Shown: positions 1-12,190, numbered from the stretch's first letter. The stretch is DNA of 64,000 nt from Acestrorhynchus altus (GCA_034509495.1 CM067510.1:32308250-32372249); one strand, 5' to 3'. The notes: generated by a model from the letters alone, not told the origin. A program made the numbers and translations.

Positions 1-175
1 CTCTCCCTCCCTATTTCTCAGTCATCTACTTCTTTTCCTCCAGCCCTTTTCTCTCTTCTTCTGTTACTCCAACCTCCCCCTCTCATTCTGTCCCCCCTCC
101 CTCTTTCTATTTATTTTCTTGTCTGTCACTCTCTCCTTCTTTTTCCCCTCCTTGTCTGCCCCCCCCTCTCTCAAA
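1..175. repeat. Pyrimidine-rich low-complexity tract
   Basis: Almost entirely C and T on the + strand, with runs such as CCCCCCTCTCTC. It lies in the snx29 intron upstream of the first exon in this window. No gene is seen. Confidence 0.75.
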
Positions 176-480
176 CATGCACACTCTCAAAGAAAATTAA
201 TTGGGTTCCTTCACGCTTAAAATTAATTCCCATTTTTTAATGTCCCACTTTAAAGCTGCGGTAGCACATAAATAATGATGACGACTGAGAAGCCTGAAGG
301 AGGTGCTGGAGTTGAGGAGTAGAGGCTTCAGTAAAGGGGAGAAAACACCCCGTTCATACCCTTGATTTCAGAAGAAATGCAGATGAATATTTGTTCACAT
401 ACAGTCGGCCATGTAGTGTAACCTGTTCTGCACGTTGAGATTTTTCGTCCAATTGTGTGATTCGGGCTTGTACGCACCAT
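176..480. other. AT-rich intronic stretch, possible conserved element
   Basis: Contains closely spaced homeodomain-like AATTAAT cores near 195-235 and no recognisable repeat. It resembles vertebrate conserved non-coding DNA in composition only; conservation cannot be judged from one sequence. Confidence 0.2.
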
Positions 481-970
481 TTAGTCCCAACTAGCAGCAC
501 CACCACAGCAACCACTTATTTCCAGCATAGCATCCACCTGGAATACCATATCAGTCACTTAGTACCTGCATAGCACCCACCTGGAATATCACAGCAACCA
601 ACTAGCAGCACCATAGCACTCACTTGGAATACCATAGCAACCAACTAGCAGCACCATACCAAGCACATAGTTCCAGCATAGCACCCATTTCGAATACCAT
701 TACTAGAGCAGCACCTTAGCAACCACTTAGCAACAGCATAGGAACCATTTAGCAAACACAGTTTTTCAATAGGCTAAGTAGCAACAGCATTTTCAATACC
801 TGGAAGTGGAAACCAATTAGCAGCACCATAGCAACCATTTAGTACCAACATAGCACCCATCTGTAATACCATAGTAACCAACTAGCAGCACCATCACAGC
901 AACCAATTACAACCAGCATAGCACCCACCTGTAATACCATTCAGTAGGCTGTGTAGCATATGGGAACCAT
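481..970. repeat. Degenerate tandem satellite (AGCACCATAGCAACCA-like)
   Basis: The phrases AGCACCATAGCAACCA, CAACTAGCAGCACCAT and CATAGCACCCACCTGGAAT recur many times with substitutions and unit-length variation. This is an old, diverged minisatellite with no coding content. Confidence 0.8.
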
Positions 971-2269
971 TATTCACCTTAATGTACGCGCTCAATAATC
1001 TGCTGATGATCAATAGTAAATGATCTGGTCAGGGTTCTGTGCAGGAACCTGATCTATCTTAGGCTGCGCTGCTTTCCATACGTGGAGACCACAAATATTT
1101 GTTCTCATTTCTCTTTGTTTTCAGAATTGCGGTCAGTAAGCGTGCTGTCGCGCTCCAGTACCCTTACGCAGACATTCGAGTCGAGCGCTGCGGATGTGCT
1201 GGTGCTCCAGCCGCTGTATCATTTCCTGTGTCTTCACTTCAAGAGCTCCTCCACATTAGCCAGCAATATTGAATTTAAAATAGTCCAAGCTGGGCTTTTG
1301 TCCCCTTTCTTATGATTGCGTCTTCAAAGCTCTGGAGCATCAATATCCTTCATGCGCTGAAGAAGTCAGGGTTTTTGAAGTCCCTCTTAACTTGTGAAAC
1401 AAGCTAGAGGATAGGATGCGTTTTAATGCTGCGAGCGATGCAGGAACACTATTTAAAGCCCCCTGATTCCACAGGAGCGTCTGAGACGAAGCTTTGTTTA
1501 TTCAAACTTTCATAGATTGACTTTTTGACTTGCTTCTCCAAATATCTCACTCCAATTAAAAGGCTGTGGAGACGGACAGTAACAGTGTACTGGTGCTTGT
1601 GTTTGTCAGATATGTTGCGTAATAATGAGCATAAACGCTGGTCGGTTTCATTTAAATGTCAGTCGAATGCCATCCACGTTTCTTACTCCTTCAGTTTCAT
1701 CGTAAATAAACGATCATTAGCAGTGTTTAAGCATCCATCGCTTTATAGCTGGGCCGCATCCTTTCATTTGGTCCGCTGTGATTGTGCGCTTCTTGGCTTT
1801 TAAACTGTCCTGCACCTGCTGTCTGCATTACAGTGGAACCTATTAAACAGCACCTCTGAAAGACAGCGGGCCAGTAATCGGAACAAGCGTGTCAGAATTG
1901 ACGTAATTCATCTGTCAGGCGGGGCGGTGCCTCCTCAAATCTACGTTGACGTTTGATTTCCATAAGCAAATGAATGCTGGCTGTGGCTGGCAGACAGGGA
2001 CCTGTCTCCCTGTCTCCGTCACTTATGTGGTGTGACAGCTGATGAGCGAGCTGGCAGCAGGAGCACCTGCTCTAATGAGGAGCTCCTTCCACCCTGGCCA
2101 AACACACTCGCACACCTGCGAGAAGTGGACCAGCTCACTCATACATATATACACCACTTGGCGGGAAAATAAAATGCCCTAGAGTGATTGTTGGTGTCAC
2201 CTTCCAGACTGGGAGCTAACGGACTTTCTTTGGTTCTTTCACTGAAATTTATGTCTTTTTCTACATTGT
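971..2269. other. Intronic sequence without recognised feature
   Basis: Reading frames here (for example 1082-1315 and 1525-1803) have no family motifs and no flanking splice signals consistent with snx29. I see no repeat family that I can name. Confidence 0.5.
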
Positions 2270-2548
2270 ATCCCAGTTATCCCAGTGCCAATTACACAAT
2301 TACACAACCCTATTACGTACAAAGTTCCCAACACTAGGAGAATGAAGACATGCCTCTGTTCAAACTGCCGCCATTGCATCATTGCTGGGCGGCCAATGCA
2401 CTCGGACGAAAGTGCCAGGTCCCCAGATCCAATACAACAGATCTGGCCAGCATCTGAGTGTGGGGACGGAGTGCCATCTACCCACCTAGAGAGAGCGTGG
2501 CCAAATTGGCTCTCTCAGACTCTGAGGCCTCGTCTGCCATTTCTAATT
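2270..2548 (-). mobile_element. SINE copy (family B), reverse orientation
   Basis: Reverse-complemented, this reads GTGGGTAGATGGCACTCCGT and then a segment ending in a GGGTAATTG-like tail. It matches the copies at 24560-24800, 40590-40835 and 48915-49245 piece by piece. The tRNA-like head is missing, so this is a body and tail fragment. Confidence 0.6.
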
Positions 2549-2875
2549 ACACTATATGGACAAAAGGTTTTGGACACCTGCTCATGAATTCAGCAAAGGT
2601 GTACTTCTAGAGTTTGCAGCATTGCTGTGGGAATGTTTGCAGTCACTGAGTCAAGAGCACAACAGGAAACCAAGGTACTACCACCACCATGTTTCGCAGA
2701 TGGAGAAAGATTTTTATGCTGGAAACCAAGATCTTTCATGTGATCTTTATCAAACTGTAGATGGCAGCAGTGTTCTTTTTGGAGAGGAGAAGCTTCTCCT
2801 TGTAACCCTGCCATGCTCACCATTGTTGTTCAGTGTTCTCCTGATGGTGGACACTTGAACGTTAACTTTAGCCAA
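2549..2875 (-). mobile_element. Tc1-like DNA transposon remnant
   Basis: It opens with CACTATATGGACAAAAGG followed by GGACACCTGCTCAT, a terminal sequence seen again near 10615 and 39107. The minus strand retains a short frame with AKHGGGS, the degenerate counterpart of the VKHGGGS motif of Tc1 transposases. Frameshifts and loss of most of the DDE domain make it dead. Confidence 0.6.
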
Positions 2876-3151
2876 TAATGAGGAAGGCCTTCAGTTGCTA
2901 AGAACTTCCTTTAGGTTCCTTTGTGAGCTTTCAGAATATTGCACACCTTGCTCTTGGTTTGATCTTTGTTGGTCCTTATGATTGGTTTAAAGTTTTGTTT
3001 TCCCCTGTAAAACCCACACATCTTAACAGAGGATTTAAAAGTTGACGAGACAATTTGAAATATATCCTTTAATGCTGTGTGTTTTAGTGTCCTCCACAGG
3101 ATGTGTCTGAAGATCATCTATTGATGGGACGCTCTGTGTTTGTGTTTGTAG

Positions 3152-3268
3152 GTGGCTGAGATGCACGGCGAGCTGATAGAGTTTAATGAGAGGCTGTATC
3201 GTTCACTCATGGCCAAAGACAATCTGATTGGCCAGATGAGGCAGGAGCTCATTGATCTACGAGGCCCG
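3152..3268 (+). CDS. snx29: snx29 exon: end of coiled-coil region
   Basis: This 117-base exon has 39 complete codons. It is preceded by TTTGTAG and followed by GTGAGT, with phase 0 at both ends. It reads VAEMHGELIEFNERLY and ends MRQELIDLRGP. SNX29 is a sorting nexin with an N-terminal RUN domain, a central coiled coil and a C-terminal PX domain, thought to act at phosphoinositide-containing endosomal membranes. The segment is highly charged with helix-like spacing, as expected for the coiled coil just before the PX linker. It joins in frame to the exon at 7741 across a 4.5 kb intron. The internal GVP/GP junction agrees with my memory of vertebrate SNX29. Upstream exons are outside the window. 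Confidence 0.93.
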
Positions 3269-3354
3269 GTGAGTATATGGACGCGTGCACACGTGAGGTA
3301 TTAAAATCGAGCTTTTTGTCGTTATACATATTATACATTATGTACTGTATACAA

Positions 3355-3565
3355 CACAAGTTCCTCTTCGCATCTCCCGGCTTAGAACGCCGAGGTCACC
3401 GCACAGGAGCAGAGAAGCACAGCAGCCCTGCAGCATGGAAGATTAAGGGCCTTGCTCGAGGGTCTCAACAGTGGCAGCTTAGTGGAGGCGGTTATTGAAC
3501 CCACAACCCTGTGATCAATAACCCGGTGCTCAAGCAGCCTCAAGCAGCTGTTATTGCATTTCAGA
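3355..3565 (-). mobile_element. SINE-like fragment
   Basis: Contains GGGCCTTGCTCGAGGGTCTC followed by a stretch ending in ATTGAACCCACAACCCTG. This is the layout of the reverse complement of a tRNA-derived SINE, with the box-B-like GGTTCAAT in antisense. It is degraded and lies in the intron after the exon at 3152. Confidence 0.45.
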
Positions 3566-3714
3566 AGTGAAATGACCATACATGAGCAGAGCTGAATACA
3601 GGAGAACTTCAACAAACATGTTATTGACCACAGTATAACAGATGGGAACAACGTCCTAAAAGAGATTGGAAACTAACTAACCAGTCAGGTAGCGGTCACC
3701 TCTTACGGTCGCAT

Positions 3715-4290
3715 GCCGAGGTTGATGCACCCCTGGTCAAAATGAAGTTTAGATATTCTTTTACAAACTTCTCACGCTGGATTTTGTGCTGTGGATCAGG
3801 AGAGGACTCTTCCATGAAGTCCATATTGAACAGTAGAACAATGTACCTCAACTGTCCTGAAGGTATTTTGAAGGTCCTGAAGGTATTTTGAAATCAAGCT
3901 GGGGTTCTGTTTTGCCCTACTAGCTATCCTATGAGTGGCCGACCCCTCGAACTGAGGAAATGGCGACCTGAAGCTTTGTGGGCCTCACCCATTTTTATTT
4001 TCAGAGTGCTAGGCAGCTGCTTAGAAGAACCCACGGCTGCTATTTTTTGGGATAAGCTTTTAGAGGAGTCTGGGTTTTTATAAAGCTTTGAAATTTTGCA
4101 TCACCTGGCTTTTCCCAACGATTGTGAGCAAGCCCCACCCTGACGGGCTAATTAAGTCAAAGTTATCCGAGCGTTCAGATCTCCAGGGGTTCCCATATTT
4201 TCCTTTCTTACACTCTAAAATTGTACAAAACCAAAATAATACACTGGAGTTGCTTTTGGAGATCGTTTCAACTTTAACCTGCTTAACTGT
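3715..4290 (+). mobile_element. Dispersed DNA-element copy (family D)
   Basis: Carries the signature CAGAGTGCTAGGCAGCTGCT followed by TAGAAGAACCCACGGCTGCT, shared with copies at 11735-12190 and 32125-32870. Its order of segments (CTGGTCAAAATG start, ACTCTTCCATGAAG middle, TACACTGGAGTTGCTT end) is the same in those copies. There is no coding capacity, so it is probably non-autonomous. Confidence 0.65.
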
Positions 4291-4552
4291 CCACAGTAGC
4301 TGTCATTTTGACCAGGGCTGCCCAAACTGGCTTGACACTGTAGAACAGTGCTCACATAGAAACATCGACTGTCCCTGTAACTCACACGTGCAAACATACC
4401 TGGTCATTTATCTGTGCACATGGACAGGACGTCGTCTCCATGTGCAGCGAGCGAATCGCTGGGTTCTCTGTTCTCTATCGCCACAGCACAGACACATTCT
4501 GCTCACACTGCTGTCCCCCTCCATAGGCTTCCCCCTTCTTCAATCAATATCT

Positions 4553-4554
<2 letters not shown>

Positions 4555-4631
<77 letters not shown>
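4555..4631. repeat. (CA)n microsatellite
   Basis: Uninterrupted CA dinucleotides over about 77 bases. The His-Thr frames through it are artefacts. Confidence 0.98.
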
Positions 4632-4633
<2 letters not shown>

Positions 4634-4839
4634 CTGTCTTCTAATCCTAGTGGACATGGCTGGGAATTCTGCCATGGTAGTTTATTCCTCCATTCCCCTC
4701 TCCCTTCTGTTCCCTCTTTCTGATTTTGCCTTCAGTGACTCCAGCTCGTGCTGTACGATCATCATGTAGCTCTTAAATGCGCCTTATTCGGCTGAACATT
4801 CACTGTTCTTTACAACCCTCGGTCAGTTTTGTGGGGTGT

Positions 4840-5480
4840 TTGTTTGTAGTTTCACTTTAATTCACACAAAAACATTAGAAAAGTATTAATAGCCGACAGT
4901 CACACATACCAGATATTATTATTATTATTATTAGGAGATAACAGACGCCAACATTTGTCAACATTTGAGATGTAAAAAATAAGAAACCTTTTCATATTTG
5001 TATGAATTTGACCAGGTTTTGATCAAATCATTACTTTATAAGCGCTAAAAAGGACTTTATATCTCCGAAATCTTGTTGGAAATGATCCAGAATGTTTTTG
5101 AGCTGAAAATGCAATAATTTGATGAGCTATTTGTAATGATTAGATTGATGGGGATCTTATAATAAGTTCTTTAAAAGACTTGACAGCAGTCCAAATAAAA
5201 TAAAAATGATATTTGTTATTTATTTATCAGTATTATCCCTCCTCAGGACTTTAATTTTGAAATTTGAACACTGTGTGAGCAAAGGAAGAGATCAAACAAC
5301 CCCTCCCTTCTCATTTTCCTCTATTAACCGATATCTGGGTCAGTGAGGTCATTAGCCCCGCCCCCTCTCTCTGATCAGTCGGAGTCTGCGTGCATGTAAC
5401 TGCCTACAAAGTGCAGATTTGAGCTGTTCATCCAGACATATACCCTCTGATGGTGAACTAGCTGTTGACCAGCGTAACGT
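4840..5480 (+). mobile_element. TTAA-family element (family H)
   Basis: Contains in order TTTTGTGGGGTGTTTG, AGAAAAGTATTAATAG, GAGCTGAAAATGCAATAA, AACAACCCCTCCC and GCCCCGCCCCCTCTCTCTGA. The same order is found in ten other places in this window. No coding frame is present. Confidence 0.7.
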
Positions 5481-5917
5481 TTGTTACGTACAGTCGTACG
5501 TTGTTATGGGGGCAGTACGTGAGAACACACACTGTGGAGAGAATATTAACAGAATTAAAAACTGAATAATCGAAATAACCATCAGAGACCAGCTCACGTC
5601 GATTAGAGGTTCTGAATGTCGGGTTTGAGTCGTGTTTGATTCATCATCCAGCCCCACATTGACTAATTCTAGAAAGATTAGTGTACAGTAGCTACAATAA
5701 CTGTGTAAACAGCATCAGGTTTGTACCAAGACGTTCTAATTCTGATTATTTTTGAAAAGATTGAATTAAGTTTTTTTTATTCATCGCTGATCTGCTGCTG
5801 GTTCAGTTATTCAAACCCTGAAGAAGCAAAATATAATGATGCATATTATACTTTCGTTACACTCAGCTTTAATTACTACAGTTCCACTTAGAGAGCAACC
5901 CATGTGATGTTGAGACA

Positions 5918-5968
<51 letters not shown>

Positions 5969-6729
5969 TAGGATTACAGTACCATTGCTTGTAAGCCATG
6001 AGTGATTTAAGGGGAAGGGATTAGTATAATAGTAGGTAAATATATCAGTTCATTTCCAGTTTTCCCTCCAAACATGCCTTTTTTGTTGTTCTCAGTATTG
6101 GTCCATTAATAGGGTCAGTATCATGAAGGACAGGGTTTCTGTGCTGATGGACTGTCTTCACCTGACGGATGACACATTGGTCTCTGAACCCGTTTCATTT
6201 TGTGTTTATTTAATCAGTAATTAGTTGAACTTCTGAAGATGTTCAGAAAATAATTTTAAGCAGGGTTTCATTCTGGCTCGGGAGGCCTGGTGTCCAGCAC
6301 AGTTTGGCGACTCCCTTGACAAACATACCTACTGCACCTGGATTTGAAGAACAGTGAAGCATAGGTTGAGTTACCTGGATGTCCGTATTGATTACTAACG
6401 AAATATGACCTGATCATTATCTGAGTCACAATCTAACATTAGTGTCTTTCATTGAGAATATTAAGTGGACATCCTCAGTGCAGGCTAGAAAACATAAGTG
6501 AACTTGTGTGTTCATAACTTATCCAAGATCTGGCCATAGGTGTTACGGTGTGGGTTACGTATGTGCTTTGCCCAGTAAACGAAGACACACAAAGACAGGG
6601 TTACCGCCCTTCACATATTAAATTGTTTAGTGTGAGACGTGTGTCCATGCAGTGAACTTCCACGAAGCTACAAAAGCATTGTTATATACTTTATACTTTA
6701 GATCGGTCCACAGTTAAATTTGTTTACAG
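5481..6729. other. Intron stretch; one (CA)n tract, otherwise no feature
   Basis: Holds a (CA)24 tract at 5919-5966. The rest shows neither coding content nor a repeat I recognise. Confidence 0.5.
5919..5966. repeat. (CA)24 microsatellite
   Basis: Perfect CA repeat in the snx29 intron. Confidence 0.98.
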
Positions 6730-7340
6730 ATTGAGAAAATTCAGGATTGTTGGTTCTGGGCACTAGAGGAGACGAGGAAGGACGCAATAGTGACGACGGA
6801 AGACCTGAATTTTCCTCAAACTGAAGAAACTGCAAAACCCATGTGTCCACATAAAAAACACTGAATAAGGATAGTGTTTAGGGAAGGACCACTGCTGTCC
6901 AAATACAACACTGCGTCCCATTTTGACCACATGGATGGGAAAAAGTTCTTTGGACAGATGAGACAAAATTAGAGAACACTGCACACCAACACAGACTCAT
7001 CCCAACTGTGAAGCATGGTGGAGGGAGGATCATAGTTTGGTCAGCCGTCCCTGGCAATGATCCAAAGCACACATATCAACTGAAGAATGGTTTTAAAACG
7101 ATGTGCTTTTTTCTAAATATGGGCTGAAACACATCTGCTGGGTGGAATTGTCCACAATCCGTCCTCAGTGTGGTGCAGTTTTTGGCGAAATGCGCAGTGT
7201 CACTTACTTTTTCTAGGCTGCACTTTTGATGTTTACCCAGTGTGCTCAATAAACAGAACTCCAGGTAGTTCGTGAAGGACCCTTTGCTTTTTCTTCTCGT
7301 TGTACGTGTAAGGGGGTGCCACACTTTGTTCATTACCTTT
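6730..7340 (+). mobile_element. Tc1-like transposon remnant
   Basis: The + strand holds GTGAAGCATGGTGGAGGGAG followed by a TAGTTTGGTCAG-like segment, the nucleotide form of the conserved VKHGGGS motif of Tc1 transposases. A GGACAGATGAGACAAAATT segment (WTDETK-like) precedes it, and an AATGATCCAAAGCACAC segment (NDPKHT-like) follows. The pieces are frameshifted, and most of the sequence between VKHGGGS and NDPKHT is deleted. Confidence 0.75.
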
Positions 7341-7740
7341 ACAGTGATGACCTTTGCAATAGTGATGTTGCAGAAGGCTGCAATACATCACTGTCAGTAT
7401 GAATTATACTTGTAATTAAGCAATTTATAGATCTTTCACTAATATTCTCGGTTCAGCTGAGCCAGACAATCCAAAGAGAATCGTTTTGATGGAAAATAGC
7501 GCAGGCTGATCTTCATCAACATCAAAGATGCAATCGTGTGTTCTGAGTTGGTTTTCCAGGCATCTTGCTGTATAAATAATGCAGTGGCATTATTGAATTC
7601 TATTCCTCTTGCAAAGCTCTAGTTTCTTGTGAATCCTTGTGATGTTAAGTTATATAAGGCAGTGTAAACTCCAGTTTACTGCAGACAAATTCTTGTGTGA
7701 ACAGGAGCTCTTGTAACGCTCTACTTTCTGCTCCGTGAAG
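7341..7740. other. Intron 3' part, no feature recognised
   Basis: AT-rich unique sequence leading to the acceptor of the exon at 7741. No repeat or frame of interest was seen. Confidence 0.4.
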
Positions 7741-7796
7741 GTGCCCGGGGACCTGAGTCAAACCTCTGATGATCCCAGCCTATCCGACTTTGAGAC
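7741..7796 (+). CDS. snx29: snx29 exon: linker before the PX domain
   Basis: This 56-base exon lies between the acceptor TCCGTGAAG and the donor GTAAGT. It enters in phase 0 and leaves two bases of a split codon. It reads VPGDLSQTSDDPSLSDFE and then a Thr codon completed by the next exon. The acidic, Ser-rich composition fits a flexible linker between the coiled coil and the PX domain, and the PGDLSQTS string is characteristic of SNX29. The exon is too short to be found as an open frame. It was located by phase continuity with the exons at 3152 and 8854. Confidence 0.92.
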
Positions 7797-8853
7797 GTAA
7801 GTGCCCCCAGCTTTCTCCTCTCCGGTGTGTTCTTGGTGTATTTCTCTTCGCCTGTCGGGTGGGTGGTGTACAATACGAGTGGATTTGCTTCCTTTCAAAA
7901 TCGCCACTAGAGCCAATAGGGCGATTGCGTCACACTAAGTCGAAGTGAATGGTCTAAGAATAGCCGGGCTGAAGGCTTCGGCTTTCTGTGAAACGTTGCT
8001 GAAAACTTTGGAATACCTGTTCCACCCAGCTGTAACCTTTCAAATAGAAAAGCTATAGATCGATTTCTGATACTGACTCTGGTGAGACGATGGCGTGCGT
8101 TTGAAACTCAGAGATTTTTCACCAGTCAGGTGTCTGAAGTTCAACGACGGTGCTGACCGTGATGGACCTCATCACGTCCCTCCAACTGTCAGGGATCTCA
8201 TAAACAAACGATTGTTTAGAATTTAATTCGAAAAGTTAAACTGTCCTGTTATATTTCTTACATTTAAAGGGATTTATTTCAAGCTCTTTTTCAAGCTCAC
8301 AGTTTGAGATGTAATTTAGTCGAATTTCTGATTCCAAATTTCAGATCAACAGTAAAATGAACCAAATATATGAAATGTCACTTTAAATATAATGAAAATA
8401 AAACCTGACACTTAAACGTTTATATTAAAGGAGCTGAATTTGTATAGATTATTATAATCCAATCCAGTCAAGCTGTCCCTACTTTCCCAAGCAATACAGG
8501 TTGTTTCTAAATATAGAAATATTCTTTTGTATGTTGTCATTGGATGATGTTTCCAGAAAGAGAATAATTGTGAATAGAGAATAAACTCTGATCCAAAATA
8601 CTTACATACAGCCTGAATCAAATATCCAAAAATTTGGTTTAATATTAAAATATGCATTGTTATGATGTATAATTCGAGAATCTGGACAGATTTGAACAGT
8701 CGCTTTGGTCTATATTTGAGGTGTAGATCACATTATGCAGAAGTTCCTGCCCTTCCGAAAGCGTATACATTACACAGGAGATGGAGATGGAGATGGTAAA
8801 TGTCACCGGTGCTATTGCTTGTCTTGATTTCTGTTCCCTGTTCTTCTCCTTAG
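7797..8853. other. Short snx29 intron
   Basis: The 1,057-base intron begins GTAAGTGCCC and ends TTCTTCTCCTTAG. The stretch 8220-8670 is AT-rich. No repeat family was identified and the frames within it look random. Confidence 0.6.
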
Positions 8854-8935
8854 AGCTCATCGTGCTCTCGTCAACGTCTGGATCCCTTCCGTGTTCCTGC
8901 AAGGCCGAGCCGCCAATGCCTACCACGTCTACCAG
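8854..8935 (+). CDS. snx29: snx29 exon: start of the PX domain
   Basis: This 82-base exon follows TTCTCCTTAG and is followed by GTAATA. One base completes the split Thr codon, then 27 codons read AHRALVNVWIPSVFLQGR and end NAYHVYQ. This is the first beta-hairpin of the PX fold, which in sorting nexins binds phosphoinositides, usually PtdIns3P. The exon leaves in phase 0 and joins directly to VYIRILDNEW at 27691, across an 18.8 kb intron. The alternative acceptor two bases downstream would break the frame. Confidence 0.94.
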
Positions 8936-10331
8936 GTAATATCTCCCTACTGCAGCCGTCGGCACTGTGCGCCGTAATCCTCTGCTCTCCGCCTGCAGAC
9001 CAGGCACGTCCCATTCACAACCACCCACCTCATTGACCTGCTGCGTTAGGTGAATCGCACGTGTGCTGACTGAGACACTTTCTCTTCAGCTTGGCTGGAT
9101 CTGCGGTGTCACGCCGAAGAGAGAGATGAATGAAGTGATGGTGCCCTTTAAGAGTGATCATATTAGTGTGTAAGCAGGCTCTCGCTGTCACGCGAAACCT
9201 CATATCTCCAACGTAGGACAAGGAAGAAAACCAATTTAGAAGTTCAAATGACCCGACCCCGTTAGGACTGTCTCCCATCACACCATGCTCCCGACACTAG
9301 AAGGGTGAACAAGCATGTGTCCTCAATGTGAAGTCAGTCACTGCCTTATTATGCCTCGAATTATCGCCATTGCCTTTAATTCCTTTCCTTCATGAGTGCT
9401 CCTCAACGAGGGAAACTGTAGTTCACAGCTCTTTGGTCACAGACTACGATGCTCCTCCACAAACTTAAAAAAAATGGCTGCATAAAGTGTCAGTAACTCC
9501 TTTCACCTCCAGAATTTCAGTTCTATTCGTGTAAACATCTGTGTTCTGCTAAGAATGAGATCAGCTTTTCAGCCGCTGTGTGGATTTGCTTGGTCTGCAG
9601 CCACGATAGCAGAGCTCTGATTGGTCAGCCTGATCTTAACGCACCGGAAATCACAGTAAATCGAAGGGACTCCGATAAAAAATGAATTTAAAATTAAATT
9701 AAATTATTATGACATTAATTTTTGATTGAAATTCTGCCATCAGCACCGATCCTCTGGAGAGTCCCGAACCCAATCTAACAGCAGACCTTCAGCAGACCTT
9801 TAGATCTCTCCAGGATGGCAGATCTTCAGGACCAGGATTGGTCACTCATAGTTTGGACAGGCAGGCGTCTAAGAGTGTATTTCAACCAGCGTGATTCTTG
9901 GACCTCAGTTAATAGCTGGGACAGTTGATTTCTACTCCCCCACCCCTGTGTGTTTTTTCTCCCGAGTTGAACATCATAATGGATCCCAATGGAAACAGGT
10001 CTGTTGTGTGTGCAGGGCTTGATTGATGGCTACCGTTTTCCATTGTTTTAGATGTAACCCAGATGTCCCCAAGGCCTCTATTTCTGACCATGACCGATGA
10101 GGCCGGTATGCCTCGATCCCACACATGAGCACTAATGGCTTGCGGAGGCTCCCGTATTTGGAAACGTACCAGTATTTAATTTTTCCCTGGTGGATGGAAG
10201 CGTCCATGCCCACATGTTTGTCTGCATCAACAGCATGCAGAGATGTTGTCCTCCTTAACAGCCTTTAGTTAAGCTGAAGAAGTGAAAGTGTCTTTTCAGC
10301 CGAAGTAACAGTAACAGTGTACAACAAACAT
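8936..10331. other. Large snx29 intron, 5' part; no feature recognised
   Basis: Mostly unique sequence. Short A-rich runs occur near 9465 and 9675. I see no convincing exon; the minus-strand frames at 8660-9028 and 9974-10213 lack any motif. Confidence 0.45.
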
Positions 10332-10690
10332 AGTGATTAACGACTGCCAGTAACGACTGTCTTTCTACCCTTTAATCAGTCGACTATTTCATTGATTAGT
10401 TGACTAATCAAAACGACTGTTTCCTTCCAAAAAAATCTTACAAAAAAAATTTATTGGTCAACAGCAAACTGTATGTGGTCACATGATGGAGCACAGCAGG
10501 ATGTAAATTGTTGTATTTATGTTTTCCTACATAAAGAATGGAGCTTACAATCACAGCAGAAGCGAAATACATCGCTATGGTAACGTCCAGTCAAACCTAA
10601 AGGCCAGTGAGCAGGTGTCCCAATACTTCCGTCCGTGTATGGTGGGTTGCTGCTTCTCAAAAAATGCAAAAATGTAATATTTAGGAGTGA
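10332..10690. mobile_element. DNA-transposon end fragments
   Basis: Near 10390-10425, TTGATTAGTTGACTAATCAA is a palindromic motif of the type found near hAT termini. Near 10610-10645, GAGCAGGTGTCCCAATACTT is the antisense of the Tc1-like terminal sequence at 2549. Both are short and without coding content. Confidence 0.35.
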
Positions 10691-10831
10691 ATGATTAATT
10701 ATTAGCGTTAATAATTAGACACATTGTTAACTAATGTATTTATTGTACCTTTATTATTATTATTTTACAATTATTCAGTTACTTTTACTATTCCTTTAAC
10801 TATGTTTTTGCATCGTAGATCAATAGCATGC

Positions 10832-10873
10832 GACAGACGGACAGAGACAGACGGACAGAGACAGACGGACAGA
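10832..10873. repeat. 14-bp tandem repeat, three copies
   Basis: GACAGACGGACAGA is repeated three times without interruption. Confidence 0.95.
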
Positions 10874-10948
10874 CTAATGGCATGAATTTCCAGCACCATT
10901 ATGGGACATTACCACCATGGTGGAATATTACAGTTGCTCTGTATGTTG

Positions 10949-10972
10949 GTGTGTGTGTGTGTGTGTGTGTGT
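10949..10972. repeat. (GT)12 microsatellite
   Basis: Perfect dinucleotide run. Confidence 0.95.
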
Positions 10973-11734
10973 TGTTCAGCTGATCCAGACCAGTTATGAA
11001 GTTCCTCTGAGAGTTCCTCTGTTTGACTCCTATTTGTTGAAACCTTTCAGCGAAGCCTTTAGGCAGTGCTAACTGACTGACACTGCTCGTGTAGAGGATC
11101 CAGCTCTATGAACCCTTTCTGCGCAGGCTTTATTTTCAGAGATCACTTCGCAGCCACTGATACCAAATCAGAAATAACCTTCTTTTCAGAAACTTTTCTA
11201 GTGGACTATCAGATGTCTCGGCGAGGGTTATCTCCTTCTCCTTGCGGCGCTGTTCCACTCTTGTTTTGGCGAGACAGAAGTTTTTCTTTTATCTGCATTG
11301 CTGCCAGCACACTCCCTACTACCTGCCTAGCCTTTTGTTCTATGAGCATTCAGAAGATCTCTGCTGCCGGAGGAGGAACCGGCTGGCTGACGTGCACTAC
11401 AGTTTCGTTCCATCAAGCTCTCTTCCTGATTGAAGTTTATAGGCTTGTACGAGCAGCAGATATATTCTTCTTTGCAAATGAGCTTCTTTGGTGTCTTTGA
11501 ACCCGATAAGACGGGCAGCATTAAGTCATTGGGTGTTGATACCACTTTATTTCATCTTCTCTGATACTCAGAATCGTAGATATTGGCCTTAAAGTGGCAT
11601 TGATTTAAACTGAAGCTGTCTTCACTCAAGACGAGAACATCTAAAATTAGCTCTCAGACTAATCCAACACCGACCGCACTGATATCCTAACCACAATTTT
11701 CTCAGATACCAGCATGATATTGATGCTTCTTAAT
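10973..11734. other. Intron stretch without recognised feature
   Basis: Contains a 130-codon + strand frame (11108-11500) with no motif, no splice context and composition like its surroundings. I regard it as chance. Confidence 0.45.
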
Positions 11735-12190
11735 ATGTAAGGGCCATCTCACAAGTCGATTTGATTTTGTGGTGAGGACGCAGGAGAGGATTTCTTCTGA
11801 TGACTCTTCCATGAAGGCCATAGTTGAGTGGGTGTCACTGAAGAGTAGAACAGTCTACCACAACTCCAGAGTGTAAATCTTCCTGAAGGTCAAGCAGAGA
11901 TTCGGATTTTCCTTTCTAGCAATCCTACCAGCAGCTGTCTCTGAATTTCATTACTTTTCATTTCTTCCACTGTTCCTGTTCACTGCTATTTCGAATTGGA
12001 GATCTTATCGCTTCTTCTGCTTTGTGGGCGTCGACCGTTTTCATTCTCAGAGTGCTAGGCATCTGCTTAGAAGAACCCATGGCTGCTGGTTTTTGCATCA
12101 CCTGGTCTTTCCCTAACCCCTAATTAAATTCTGAGACCTCGCTCAAGGTCTGAAGCATGTGAAGATCGGTGTTGAAGATCTTTGAAGACA
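11735..12190 (+). mobile_element. Dispersed DNA-element copy (family D)
   Basis: Shares ACTCTTCCATGAAGGCCATA and CAGAGTGCTAGGCATCTGCT with the copies at 3715 and 32125. Like them, it continues into a TGCATCACCTGG segment and a CTGAGACCTC segment. Confidence 0.62.

Noticed and set aside
4088..4723. 211-codon + strand frame
   Set aside because: It runs through a transposon copy and a (CA)n tract and shows no conserved domain.
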